NCBI GenBank assembly: GCA_021014325.1
Contig: CM037462.1
Span: 5,240,318 to 5,304,317, forward strand
Length of the DNA: 64,000 nucleotides
Direction: 5' to 3'
Source: Plazaster borealis
Lineage: Eukaryota; Echinodermata; Asteroidea; Forcipulatida; Labidiasteridae
A program made the position numbers and the translations under genes. Numbering within the stretch: the stretch's first letter is position 1; each line of letters begins with the position of its first letter. Below are positions 32,700 through 44,899 of the stretch, piece by piece. The notes under the pieces were generated by a model. The model searched no databases. It had not been told where the DNA came from and saw nothing but the letters and a program-made list of their open reading frames with translations.

Positions 32700-32718
32700 T
32701 CATCATCATCGTCGTCAC
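32700..32718. repeat. Trinucleotide repeat (ATC)n
   Basis: CATCATCATCATCGTCGTC is a short simple repeat. A related (CATCTG)n tract lies at about 32530-32556. Confidence 0.6.
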
Positions 32719-33117
32719 TGTTCGTCTATTGTTGGATGAAGCCCTCCCCAATACATAATGCAATTTCCATTCTCTTCTCCTTCTTGCTATATTGTGCAAT
32801 GCGAACCAGAGCACTAGATCTACCTCCGATTACTCTCCTGTTTCACTTTAAAGAGCGGCCCTATATTTGCTCTTAATAATAATATTTTAATTATTACCTT
32901 TTTTATGGAAGTAGACATCGTATAACCCGTTAATAACTATTTTACACTTAAGATTTGTATTTAGTAGACCTCTCTGCGCGGCTTTTTCAGCCGAAAGTCA
33001 ACAACTGCTTGTCTATGATATCATATGCATTGACCCCTTGACGTCAATAGTGACTAGAAACACGATCAGCATTTAACACACACACACATAAACGTCTCTT
33101 TGCTTGGAAAACAAAAC

Positions 33118-33545
33118 AAAGTCAAGAAGAAACAAATCTTATATTATACAGTAAAATAATCTTTCCCAAATTGTGTCATTTTTTTGTAAAATGAAGCCTA
33201 TACACGTTGTGTAGTTTTTCTTTAACGGGCTAAAATTTCCAAGGAACTGTGCTCCGCCGCCCGTGTGGACCAGCGACGACAGTATTGTATACGGTTTTAG
33301 TGCGCGCACCAGCGATTATGATTATTGCAACTTTGGGGAATTTTTCCCGAGCATGCGCAGACAAGGCTTTAGTCAAGGCGTTTGTAACTTGTTTTGTATT
33401 ATATCACCAATCGAGGACGGTTACTCTCGTGCTGTTCGCATTGTTATGAAATTAATTTGTAGCACGCAAAGTCCTCAACTTGCAGAATTGTTTTCTCACC
33501 AAAGCAACCCCAATACTCAGGTTAATCGGGTATTTATGTATGCAG
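33118..33545 (+). repeat. Dispersed repeat (ACAGTAAAATAATCTTT..GAGCATGCG), copy 1
   Basis: It shares AATCTTAYATWATACAGTAAAATAATCTTT, ACCAGCGACGA, TATACGGTTTTAG and CCCGAGCATGCG with 56030-56425 in the same order and orientation. Open frames across it differ between copies, so it does not look coding. Confidence 0.6.
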
Positions 33546-34296
33546 ATTAATTTTGTCCATTATTGGACTGCACCGGGAGGTTCTTACAGGGGATGACTGG
33601 CAATTTCAGACTTTCATCCGAATTCATACGTCTTTATGTCTGCTTGGTGATTACAAATTACTGTTATTTTCTTCAGATAAAAAGAAATCGTGCTCTTTGA
33701 TCTATATCTAGTGCTGACATGGCATAGGAACGGTTCTCAGAAGCTCTTTGAAATAATGATTCGAGGATTTACCAAAAGGTGGACATGCCATCATTTCAAC
33801 AAACCTCCTAAAAGTTGAATCCTAGTTTCAGACCTTTTTGTCAGCAATGACTCTCAGCTCTATTCTTCAGACCATCCACCGGGACCCACTGTCTGCTTGC
33901 CAAATAATTATGCGCTTACGCGCACTGTAACGTGTGTATTTCTAGACCATGGGACACAGCTGGGTGAAAGCGCAGAATTCCACGGTAAAGCAGTGCCATG
34001 AAATTGGGCCCAGAACTTTTTGCGTCTAGTTAAGAGTCATGTAGTGCAACATCATCGGTGTTGGTAACCACTGATATTTCCTGTTGATAGCGGTTACAGG
34101 TATGATAGCGCCCTCTAGCGGCAAGCGGTTCGTGGGGCGATAGCAGATGTCGTGACTGCAAGTGTTCGTGACTACACATCTGGAGCATCTTGAAACCAAG
34201 ACTAGCCGCCAATCTGCGCAGGATTCACACTGCTGTCTAACGTGCAAATGAACGAACTTCTGAAAATGGCTTGCACTACTACTAGTAGGCCTACTA

Positions 34297-34520
34297 CACA
34301 CTCTAAAAAGTTCCGGGTACGAATTGACCCGTAACCGGGTCCCTTGAGGTATGACCCATTTCTGTGTCAGTCTGAATCTGTGTCAGAATGACCCAGAAGT
34401 GGGTAAAAATGATGCCGAATCCGAGATAAAATCCCGTTTCTTTATTGGTTTCCGGGTCAGCCTGAACCGGAAATGGGTCAGGCCCCCCTGGGACTCAGAA
34501 TCAAGATTAATTCTGTGTGC
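34297..34520. mobile_element. Palindromic MITE rich in GGGTCA/TGACCC, copy 1
   Basis: The left end CACTCTAAAAAGTTCCGGG faces the right end ..TTCTGTGTG. Inside are many GACCC / GGGTC pairs, such as CCCGTAACCGGG and GACCCATTTCTGTGTCAG. It is related to 46660-46892. Confidence 0.6.
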
Positions 34521-35456
34521 AAAAATAAGAATTATTCATGTATGTATACTGTAGTTGATGACGTAAACCAGACTTTCTCATTTCGGGGGAAAAGCAGATA
34601 ATTTTTCACTATTTTATTTATTTATTTATTTAATTTTTGTTTTCGGGGGGAGGGGGGGCTAGTTTAATAATAATAATATTTATAATAATAGTGGCTTCTT
34701 ATATAGTGCACATATCCTTCATTTATGTATTGAACCATTCATTTGTGCATTGTTTCGATCTCAATTTGGGTGGGGGGGGGCAAGGGTTCTGAGCATCCCC
34801 CCCCCTCCCTTCTGCCACTGACTAGTACTCATAGTAAACCGGTGGCATACTCTTTTTCTATTTGCACCTAAGTCTGGTTATGTTTCTTTGAAGAGGAGAA
34901 CAACATACATGACATAGCTACATCCTGGCAAAGCTCTGTTGGGTAAAAAACATTATCGACAAGTATTAATGGTAAATATTAGAAACACACACTGTCATAG
35001 AAATATTTGATTTATTGCCAAAATTTATCTGACAAATTTCATTGTGAATAAATTGTACGTTTTTATGAACTAAAAAGGAATTATGCTTAAAATAAACTCA
35101 TGTAAGGCACCATTTTCATACATGTAAACCTACAATATATTGTTTGGATAAAAACTTTAAAATCTACATGTTATAAAAGTGAGATGGTCAGATAAAAATT
35201 CATGCATCAAGTGTAATTTTTACCTGGTGTAAATAACTTGACTATTTAAGCCCGAGTAGGAATCAGGCCCGAAAAGGAACCCCTTCACTAATAACAGCAG
35301 GAAGACAGGTAGGCAGACATTAAGGCACAGTTACATCATGGTGGTTGGGAGTCTTAGAAAGTATGGACAATAGCCCATGTGCATAATCACCATCTTAAAA
35401 GTATGCCGCAACTCATCTTGGGAAAGCGAGTACAATTAAAAAAACAATCAAGCTGT

Positions 35457-35858
35457 AAAAGGGATTGTATCGTTTGGTAATTGGAACCCAAGGTTTGTTT
35501 CAACTCAACATAGTTGTAGATACATTACCATAAAACTAACCTGTGAAAATTCCATTTCAAAAGGTGGTAGCGTTTTGAGATATTGCTAAAAATCTGCAGC
35601 GGTTATGTCCACGCAGGAAGAATTATCTGCAATTGGAATACACAATCTGAGAAATGTTACTGTCAGGAACGCTTCTCAGAATCATTTTTGGGGGATAAAA
35701 AAGTGATAGCTTTTTCCATAACCGCAGTACTTCGAAGTGAAAAGTTTCTCAAAATGCATTATACTATCCAAAGCTGCTGTACTTCTTACATGTACCAAGT
35801 AAGTTTTTATTGCAATTTATTTTCAGAGTCATTACCAAACAGATACACACCCTTTAAA
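35457..35858 (+). mobile_element. MITE family TTAAAGGG, copy 3
   Basis: GGGATTGTATCGTTTGGTAATTGG leads to AAAGGTGGTAGCGTTTTGAGATATTGC and ends ATTACCAAACAGATACACACCCTTTAAA. A long open frame that starts inside is fortuitous. Confidence 0.75.
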
Positions 35859-36304
35859 GATGGACGCAATGCTGTAGTTTACAAACTATGCCACGTTTCA
35901 TTGTTGTGTATCGCATTGCTTCAAAATCAGCATGCCATGATGGTTGCCAGTGTTGCTTGGACTCGGATTTCACCCAGAATCCTTTACGCGCTGATCATGC
36001 ACATTTGGACATACTTATTGGCTACCAATATGTTAGGCGTTTTTAGTACAATTCAGCGCATTAGAGGGTCTTCAAAAGCAGTGCAAGTGGTATGTATTCC
36101 CTGTACTGCTTTGAAAACATGAAGCTGTTGACAACCCCTTGCTCCAAAAAGATGCTCAGTGGCAGTCTTTTAACAAATATTTTTAATGAGATATCGCCTA
36201 CATCATTTCAAGGTGAGGGCTACACTGAACTGATTTGGGCTATTAACCAAATTAACTGTCACCAGGGGCACATTGCTACCTACGTAGGGCTGAAACAGGG
36301 TTAC

Positions 36305-36530
36305 CCCCTTCACAGTCCGTAAGGATGTAGGCATGGGTATCATCCACTAGGAGCCTGGCTGGTAGAGCAGAATGCACTACCTTCCCAACTTTTTATGAAG
36401 CAATTATGGTTAAGTGCCTTGCTCAAGGGCAGAAGTGTCATGACCGGGATTCGAACCCACACTCTGCTGATGACAACACCAAAGCTTGGGTTCGGTGAAA
36501 TAGACCGCTCGGCCACAACACGCCACTAAG
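36305..36530 (-). mobile_element. tRNA-derived SINE
   Basis: On the - strand the B-box GGGTTCGAATCCCGGTCATGAC is followed by TTGAGCAAGGCACTTAACC. The upstream part, GGCGTGTTGTGGCCGAGCGG, is a good A-box. A related body lies at 17405-17530. Confidence 0.65.
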
Positions 36531-36760
36531 CTCTAAGTATGTTTGTATACAGTCGTTAAACAAGTTTCATTCAGGTAAGGTAAATATCATTGGTCAAATC
36601 AGGGTACACAGAGGTTTTAAAATCATGCACAATGCTGCCACCAACTGTCCTTAATGGATAAAAAATTGATCTTTCTAAAGTTTGTGTGGTTTGGACTAAG
36701 TAGGAAACATCTCTGAAGCGTCCCGTGAAATGTTGTTCTTCGTTTTGTTCTTTTGTATTT

Positions 36761-37497
36761 TTATTTTCCATGAACCTTCTTATGGCTCTTCAAATGGTCA
36801 CCCCGAATGAATGACTTACTGCATTGATCACAGTGAAAGGGTTTCTCCTTGGTGTGGATTCTCTCATGTATAGTACGGTAAGAGCTCCTAGTGAAAGCCA
36901 TCCCGCAGAACTGACAGACAAACTCCTTGCAGTTCAGATGGATTGCCTCATGGCTCTTAAGATTGTAGCGTGTCTTAAATGTCTTGGGACACATCTGGCA
37001 AGCAAAAGGTCGGGCAGCATCATGGACTTTTTGATGATGGTACAAGTATTTGGCGCGGTGGAATGACTTATCGCATTTGTCGCAAGAGTATGACCGGTCC
37101 TCTTGGTCCAGGGGCATGTGACACTTCAAGTGTCTTGAGAAGTTTCTCTTTGCAGAGAAGGTCTTTCCACACTCGTTGCAGCGATACTCATTGCTGGCAA
37201 CTTTGTGAAGTTCCTGGTGTCTTCTGAGGTTATTCTTAAAGGTGAATACATCACCGCATTCGTCACAAGAGAAGCTTCCACGATCACCTTTCTCTCCACG
37301 ATCACCTTTCTCTTTAGTTCGTCTTGGCTTTCCCGATGCAGACTTTGGTTTGAAACGAATTCTCAATTGTATTTTCTGATTTGTCTTGGCAGTTTTGGGA
37401 CAAGGAATCTTGGAGACTGCCTTCTTCTTAACTTCGATGGATGACTGGGCCTCTTGACTTTCAGTCTTTTTGAAACGGCAAATGGCTCCAGATGTTT
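36761..37497 (-). CDS. Zinc-finger gene, exon 2 (all six fingers)
   Basis: It carries the finger array and the TAA at 36763-36761. Two bases complete a Glu codon begun in exon 1. No further introns are needed. Confidence 0.83.
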
Positions 37498-38303
37498 CTT
37501 CATATGAAATAAAACAAACAAGATGTTTTCATTGGGTGAAGCTTTTTAGCAAACATGTACATATGTCGTTTAGTCTTAAGGGTGTGTGTACCTTTGAAAG
37601 TTTCCCCAAAACAGTGTCAGTTGTAGCAGGGCTCAAAATTTACACTGGACCACAGGCCCGAGGCCAGTGATTCCAGCACCAGGCCTGTAAGCTCATAACT
37701 CGACAAGTCCAGCGGTTTTGTGTTTTTGTTCAAATGTTGACTTTCAGTCTGATAAATTGTTTTCAATTCTGTTGGGTATTGAAGAATACTTGCCCATATT
37801 ACAAATGAGATAAATCTTCTCTCAGTGCTTGTTAAAATTAAACAGTTCAAATCTTTTCTTATGACTGGTCTTGTGAAAAAACATTTTATTAATAAATAAT
37901 GGACCTTAACAAATATTTTGTTGTATTAAACCATTTCTGAAGGTGAGATTTGGCCATCAAACTTTTGTCTAATTGTTCTGTATGAATCAGCTGAAAGCAA
38001 AGATTTGTTTACAAATTGATATTATCAGTTAACATTATTACCCCCACCCTCCCCCATAAAAAAAAACCTCCCAAAACTTTTATAAGGCAAATCTGTACCT
38101 GAACTCTGTGAGCTGGTGCTCCTAGGAGTCCTTCTTTCTCTTTTCTTATTGCCAACCGTTACACCACTCGTCCTTGCACAGCCATAGGAAAAGCTTGGAC
38201 GGAACTTGTTCACTTCTTCCCCACATTCTCTTTGAAGCCTGGAAAGCGTTTCCTCAATGTCTTCAGTATCAGGCAACACTGGAGGCTCAGAAGCCATTGA
38301 CAT
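36761..38303 (-). CDS. C2H2 zinc-finger protein, six fingers, two coding exons
   Basis: Exon 1 is 38303-38099 and exon 2 is 37497-36761; joined they give 314 codons including stop, in phase. The acidic/Ser-rich N-terminus (MSMASEPPVLPDTEDIEETL, then RRTPRSTSSQSS) is followed by a Lys-rich linker (KKKAVSK, GEKGDRGEKGDRG). Six C2H2 fingers with TGEKP-like or short linkers then fill the C-terminal half, each C-x2-C-x12-H-x3-H (from FSCDECGDVF to FHCDQCSKSF). The donor is G|GTACAG and the acceptor ATATGAAG|AAAC. Tandem fingers of this type bind DNA in the nucleus. No KRAB, BTB or SCAN domain is seen. A second ATG at 38297 is an equal start candidate. The orthologue cannot be named. Confidence 0.82.
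38099..38303 (-). CDS. Zinc-finger gene, exon 1
   Basis: It encodes the acidic N-terminus and an Arg/Ser-rich stretch ending SSQSS. The donor GTACAG is acceptable though not strong. The sequence before the ATG has a CAG that could itself be an acceptor for a 5' UTR exon. Confidence 0.65.
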
Positions 38304-38309
38304 TAGCGA

Positions 38310-39615
38310 TTGCAACTGTCAGAATCATAGCAGACCTTCAACAGATATAAAACATTCTTTCTGTAAGCTGAAAAACTGTCAGAGTTTTAGTGTCAAGCAA
38401 AGAAAGAAGTTAAACATTCAACCCCAAAAAATTAAAATATCTGCAAAACCTGTTCTATCTATTTCAAACAAAACAACAGTAAAAATAACATCTGAAAAGT
38501 TGTAATCTTTTGGGGGAAAAAACCTTTTCACTCTATGGAGAGGTTAAGTATTTACAGAATCATAAACTGGAAACCGTGAACTGATGACAACTGCCGACAA
38601 CAAGTTTTAAATGCATTAAAAGACAATGTTAGAACATAAAGAAACTATTAAAGAAATGTAGAAGACTCATTATATCAAAATCACCGTCAATCTGTTGAAA
38701 AATTGTATTATAGGCCCTAAACTTGGAAAAAAACAATTATTTTCCACAAAGTAGTAAAAACTAATATTGTCCACCATGATGCCTTTGACCGTTCTTGGAC
38801 AGTACCATTCTTCTGCAGGGGTAACTTGTGAGGCCTAAATTGTATTTTTTTTAAAAGTATTTACCTGTTTACTGCAGCTGTCCCCCCTTTTTCCCTGGTT
38901 TTTTTTCTCCATAGAAATAATTATCTTTAAATTAACTTGTTTGTCTAAATAAATTTCAAACCGTGTGTGTGACCTGATGCCATAACATAGACTGGCCACA
39001 TGCTACCATCTAGTTTATTGCTCCATGGTTGCACGTACTTGCCAATTTGGCTACCCCTGCAGGACAATAGTATCGTCCATGTTTGGTCCAAGGCAAGATG
39101 ATGGACTACTAAGTTGTTACTACTTCGTGGTAAAGAATCTTCTTTTTCTAAATTTAAAATATAACATTTTCAACAGATTGAAAGGTGATTTGGATATAAT
39201 TAGTGGTTTATTTATGTTCAAGCAGGATTTTTTAGTGCATTTAAAACTTGTTGTCTGCGGTTAATTGTCGTCAGTTTTCAGCTTTTTTTTTTAATGCGAC
39301 CCAACCTTGGCATTAGTTTCGCAGATTTTCAGTTCAAGCTACACACAGTGTACTTGTTCTTGTTCATACTTACAAAACATGGCAACAAAATAACTTGTCC
39401 ATGCATGTATAGCATCAGAGTAGAGCCATGTACTTGTATAAAAGTTGTATGTAAATCTCAAACACAAGCACATTTCGACATAACATTAAGTGGCTCTTCG
39501 TGGATGGAAACAGTGATGACTTTTCAGAGCTTTGCGGAATTGTTTGTACACATGTAGATATGTACAAATCTATCTATCCTTCAAAAGAATAAGTACAATG
39601 TACGCATATGTCTAT
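38310..39615. other. No gene seen
   Basis: AT-rich DNA upstream of the zinc-finger gene; its promoter should lie here. No exon or clear repeat was identified. Confidence 0.4.
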
Positions 39616-39616
39616 T

Positions 39617-39740
39617 TAGCCCACCTTGTTGAGCTGTAATGGCTCTCTTTTAACATCGGTCTTATAATGTTATAAAACTTATTAAAAGACCGATGTTAAA
39701 AAAGAGAGCCATTACACTTACAGCTCAACAAGGTGGGCTA
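39617..39740. mobile_element. Palindromic MITE, CCCACCTTGTTGAGCTG family
   Basis: TAGCCCACCTTGTTGAGCTG pairs with CAGCTCAACAAGGTGGGCTA. The next block, TGGCTCTCTTTTAACATCGGTCTTATAA, pairs with its inverse. A compact single-copy version of 7198-7541. Confidence 0.85.
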
Positions 39741-39744
39741 ATGT

Positions 39745-42700
39745 CTATTATAATGTCATTCAGTTTGTGCATGTGTAAACTTACTAATTTGTACCACTGA
39801 TGTAGTGTTGGCAATTAATGTACATTGTGGGCCAAAGGGTTGTGCCAATCCTACTGGTTGCACACTCTCTATACTAACTGTATCCTCCCGTGTCCGGTTT
39901 TCGATGTACTATGCCTTTTTCTTTGAATTGAAAAAAAAATAATGATGCCATATATCAACTGATGCCCTAATTACCTTCCTTTGTTTATAAGAAGTATGTA
40001 AAAATATATTAAAACTTGATAGACATTGAAACTTTCACACCACGCACCGATCTTCGATGACTTCAATAGCGTCCCCGTGTTTTGAGTTTGACCTGTTTTC
40101 GAGGCAAACAAGAAAGTATGGTGTTCTGGTGAAGCCATACGCAGAAGAAACATCTGCAGTGACTTCACGTGTTCTGTGAGACGTTGTGTATGACTCTATA
40201 GCCAGCAGTTGTCTTCATTTTATTCAAAATATTTTTTATTTAATTTTAAAAATTACGATGGTAATTTGCAAAAACTATTTAAAAAAAATAAAAAATAAAA
40301 AGTGTCAATAAGTCTTGGCTTTCAAATCTGATTTTTTAAAAAGTTTTGAATCTATTTATGTTTCTTAACATTTCTAATAAAGCATATCAATAAACAGTGA
40401 TATTTGAATCACCAAGCCAATGTTTAAATTGTAATGTTATTAATAATAAATGATATGAGGGTTTAAAAAAAAATTATCCATACTGTTAGAAAATGATATA
40501 AGGCACATGGCTTCTTTAAGCCTCTGTATTTTTTCCCCCAGAATGCTCAGCAGAATTTTAAGTCACACGATTTTATCATCGTGAATTGTGAATTGAAAAA
40601 TTGTTCGATGAAACTTTTTCGGCGGGCAATTTTTTTTTTATGGCCCCGACAGTATGACATATTTTTGTACCTTGTAGAAATGCCTAAAATACCACAAATT
40701 TTTGCAATACAAGTGCAACTTGCCAGGGAGCCTCACATAATTCTAAGTTTTGGTCAAAGGAGAGGAGACTCTTTGCTTGGCAAGTCAAACCACAAAAATT
40801 GTATCTAGGGACTGTTTACATCGCGCGCAGAGAGGTAAAAGATTTGCATCGATTTCAGGACAGGACCTCCGGTACTAGTCTAGTGTAAGCACTGTAGTGT
40901 GTGTACTTCCCTAAAAAACGATTGACAAGAATGGAATTTCAATGTATATTCAGCCTCTGACAGTACACCTACCTGAGCCTAGTATATCAAAGAGGGACAC
41001 ACTGACGCCATTTAATATATCAATTATGTTAGAAATGGATGATTTATATTTCATTCATACCCATAATCCGAACCTGGTTGAGTGTCATCTTGTTCCTTAT
41101 AACGTCATCCTACACGGTGTGCATGGTGCACGGTTAGCTGCTGATCGGGTCGGATGCGTCTGTCTAGAGAGGGCGCTCCAGCCCTCTATTATGGCTGATT
41201 TAGCTCTTTAGAGGGGGTGCATGAGATGGGGAGAGGTACGTGAGCAGACAGGCCTACCCATCATCTCAACCTAAATTTTAGGTTTATCTCTTGAGGCGAA
41301 GTTGTGTTTTCTCCCTACTTTTCTTTTGTTTTAACAATGACTTGTCCGAGAATCGAAACATTGAAAAAGGAAATCATTGAGGAAAGTAATGGAAAATGTC
41401 ATGTTGACACCGCTTAGAGCATTTTCCTTGCTCTATGCTGAGAGTGAGAGGTAGGGGCCTACTGCCTTCCACCAGTACATGTATTTTTAGACGGATTGTG
41501 CATCAATTGGCATGAAATAAATAAAAATGCCCCTCAGCACTACCATTGAAGCGTTTGTTATGACTACCGCGTGTGAGCAAATTTACTATAATTTTACTGG
41601 TTGTAAAAAGGAATAAGCCTACTTGTATTTTAAATCATCATGTCATTCGGAATGAGATTCTAAACATGGACGGTATAAAAAACATTTGTTAAAGGTGCTG
41701 TGGGGGGATTGTGGGGGATTTTTACATACCTGACCTTACCTGACCTCACCCAGTTGACCTTTATACTTACACATTAGGCCTATACTTAACTTTTCTGCAA
41801 TAAATTGCGCTTCACTCCCCAGTGTGCTTGTCTCTCTCTCTTCCCTGGGAACATCTATTCATCGGTAGTCACACATTGTAGAGCTTCCCAGTTCAGTGAC
41901 AGTCGATGACGGCAAATTGATACTAAGCCTTGGCTCAAGGCACTTATTGAAACTCGTCAGTAGGGCCTATTACGTTTAAAAATTTGTACACATTGGGGAA
42001 AAGAAAAGTCTTCATCTCAAACTCTTTCAGAGATTTACTTATGTTGGAAACAGGACAGAACCAAGACTATAGCAATTCGATAAGTTACCGTCTGGCTACA
42101 TTCTACCTGTTCAACGGAAAAGATTAATCACACTTATTTGTTAGGCCTAGGCCTACACTTCTTACTCTAAGCCTGTTGGCAACTTATTAATTTTGTATAA
42201 ACATACCATGGTGGTTTTCATGATTACTTCTTCTGCACAATCAGGGCTTCAGCACACCAGCAAGCAGCGCTTCTTCATCTGTTTCTGTTCTTCCCTCCTT
42301 CTTTGTAGGTTTGTTTATTACGCCGCGAGAGAGAATGGGTTGATAACTTTTCTACGCTCTATAGAGGGATATCATTAACCTTTGGCGTAATGAGCTGAAA
42401 TTTTTGCGCCGATTCAGGTTTGGTTTTTGTTAAAGATATTTTTATGATGCTTCATAGTTTGATAAGCTTCAGCATGTAGGCGAATTTCTTCTGAAGAAAA
42501 ATGACTAAACTGTTGACGTAGGCTGCAGCTCAGCTCATAGATCGGTAACACGTAGACAGATTCATTTTAGCTTCACTTGATTCAGTTTAATATTCCTAAA
42601 TCAAGAAATTACATAACTGATAGCTAATAATATTCTCTCTCTATTACTGGCTTTCCTTTTTCATATTACAGGAGTTTAGTAAGGACACAAGTTATATCAG

Positions 42701-44380
42701 CAATACGGTCTGTGATCACAAGTTGTTTGGGTCCCGTAAACTTTATTAATTTGTTTTATTATGATGACACTTTAAAGGGATTACGCAATCTTTTCTTATT
42801 TTGTTTAAGCATAACCGCTGTGTGTTGTGTAGGCTTTTTCCATTGTTTTACATCAAAGAAAGAATAGCCACAAGGTTTGCTTGGGTCTTATCTCTATATA
42901 GTTGTGTACCCCAGGAGTCTATTGTGATTTTATCATACAAACTTGTGATTGTACAAAACACATGTTCACTATAAAATGAGGTGGCTTTTGCCAGTTCAAA
43001 CAATTTTGGGTGTGGGATTTTCATAATTATTAATCGGTTACATTTATAAAACTAAAAGGAAAATGTGCAGCTGTGCACAATAAAAGGCCCTATGGCATTT
43101 CTAGTAGTCTAATCACAGTTACAGGTATATTGTTATAAATTTAACATGTCAATTGTAGAATTCCGGTTTGGGGCTTCCCCAATGTCCACGTGAAATGATA
43201 TCCAAACCTAACGAAGAGGCATCACTGGCCACGACCAAATGCCATACAAGGAAAAGCCCGTAAAGATTTGTTGACAAACAAAACCATACCAGTTGACAAC
43301 ATCAACAAGTACTTCAGTCTAGCATCCTGCAGAAAATTATTGGGAGTGAATTTGGTTAGATCTTTTCTTACCATTGATGTCCCCAAGATCTTGTCCTACC
43401 TTTGTAGATCTCCAAATCGTCGGGAAACCAATACCACACAATCCATTGAATAACCTTCAACTTCACTGGTCAGCCAGATGAAAAGATCTGACGGACAAGA
43501 CAAACAAACTTTTTATGACTTCATATGGAACAAACTAGTCTGATTCAAGTTCACTTCACTGGTCTCATAACTAAAGCGTAAACAGAAGACACCATGTGCG
43601 ACTGATCCATCTCATAAATTTTGGTGGAATACTTTGGGTGTTATTGGGAATGGGGTGACTACCTTGCATGCACCGATTCTTTCCCTACAGACTGGGTCTT
43701 TTTGCTAGCATGTGGCCTCAATCCTCCCTGATTTTCTTCTCCTATGTCAATCCACATCAAATTGTTTGGACATGAGATTGAATGTCTGACCCAGTGATAA
43801 ATATACTTGTTATCTGGGCCTTGTTCTGAATCCTTCACTTACAGAAGGTTTCCAACCATTTTGTATTATTATCTTGGCGGCGTTTAATATAATTTGAAAC
43901 GATGTGAACTACAGTGCACAGAGACAATGGCTTAAAAGTCCTAATTTTATTAACTATTTTTTGCAAATATTGTTTTGGTTTTTGAAAAAAAGGGGGAAAA
44001 CTACTTCGTTTAGTAGTGGTCACATCAGTGATGGCCTGTGATGTAAAATCTTGCTATAAACACACCCACAAGTGGGGTGATACTAGACGTGTGCACATGC
44101 GCGGAGCCTCATTAATAAAATGTAAACCCACAACCTTTTCTTTAGATCAAAGAATTGAAGGTCGTGGCTTTTGTAGATTGCAAAAAAACAAATTTCTAAT
44201 TAATACCCTGATGACGTTTTGTTTTCAGTCATAAAAGTGGCAGTCGGTTATAAAAAGCAAAATAACAAACTACGACGAATATTAACTTGCCTCAAAATTT
44301 ATTGCACACTGAACTTACTTTAAAAATGTCTTTAATATAATTATCTGCAGTGTTTTTGAGTAGAGGATGAGTAATTGTCT
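39745..44380. other. 4.6 kb without a supportable gene
   Basis: Open frames are all under 90 codons, lack splice support and show no recognisable motifs. The longest, 40942-41211 (+, 89 codons), has no repeat partner in the window and no domain I know. No clear repeat copies were found here either, making it the emptiest stretch. Confidence 0.4.
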
Positions 44381-44504
44381 TAACTTAGTGGCTGAGCTGC
44401 CTTGAGTTAAATATGACAAAGGTTGTTTTACCTTTCAGGTTCATTTTCATTCTGCTGGTTGTGAAGCCAAGGACTCTCAGAAAAGCGAAGTTAATCACTG
44501 TACT

Positions 44505-44720
44505 AGCCAAGAACCCATAGAGAGAAGACAAGGAAGGAAGTTTCAGTTTTTGATGTGGGAGGACACAGAGAATCAGGGAAAACCCACGCAGTGAGGTAGG
44601 GACTGAAAACCAAATCCACGCAGTGCCCCCAGCGTGATTCAAACCGGGGTCCTAGAGGTGGAAGGTGAGGAAATCCTCTACACCAACCTGACCACTCGTG
44701 AACTTCATTGCAGCGATACA
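44505..44720 (-). mobile_element. SINE, GGATTTGGTTTTCAGTCCC family, copy 1
   Basis: On the - strand it reads B-box GGTTTGAATCACGC, then GTGGATTTGGTTTTCAGTCCC, TGCGTGGGTTTTCCC and CTCCCACATCAAAAACTGAAA. The same order appears at 62570-62800. Confidence 0.7.
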
Positions 44721-44899
44721 CATTCCCTTGTCTCTTGGTTGGTTGAACATGGGGCATCAGTAGCCATTCTCGATGGGCCAGGTGTTGCAGAGTCTCCTCC
44801 CGCTGGGCCGGTGGTTGCAGCCCTGATCCCTCGGGTTGGGTTCGTCTTCTCTGGTAGGGTAGGGGCACGATGTTGTACTGTCTTCGCCTAACAACTTCT

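Noticed and set aside
35583..36122. 179-codon open frame on the + strand
   Set aside because: Its first half is a MITE present in four other places, where the frame is not kept open.
40942..41211. 89-codon open frame as a gene
   Set aside because: Ordinary composition but no motif, promoter or splice context. Not above chance for this AT-rich DNA.
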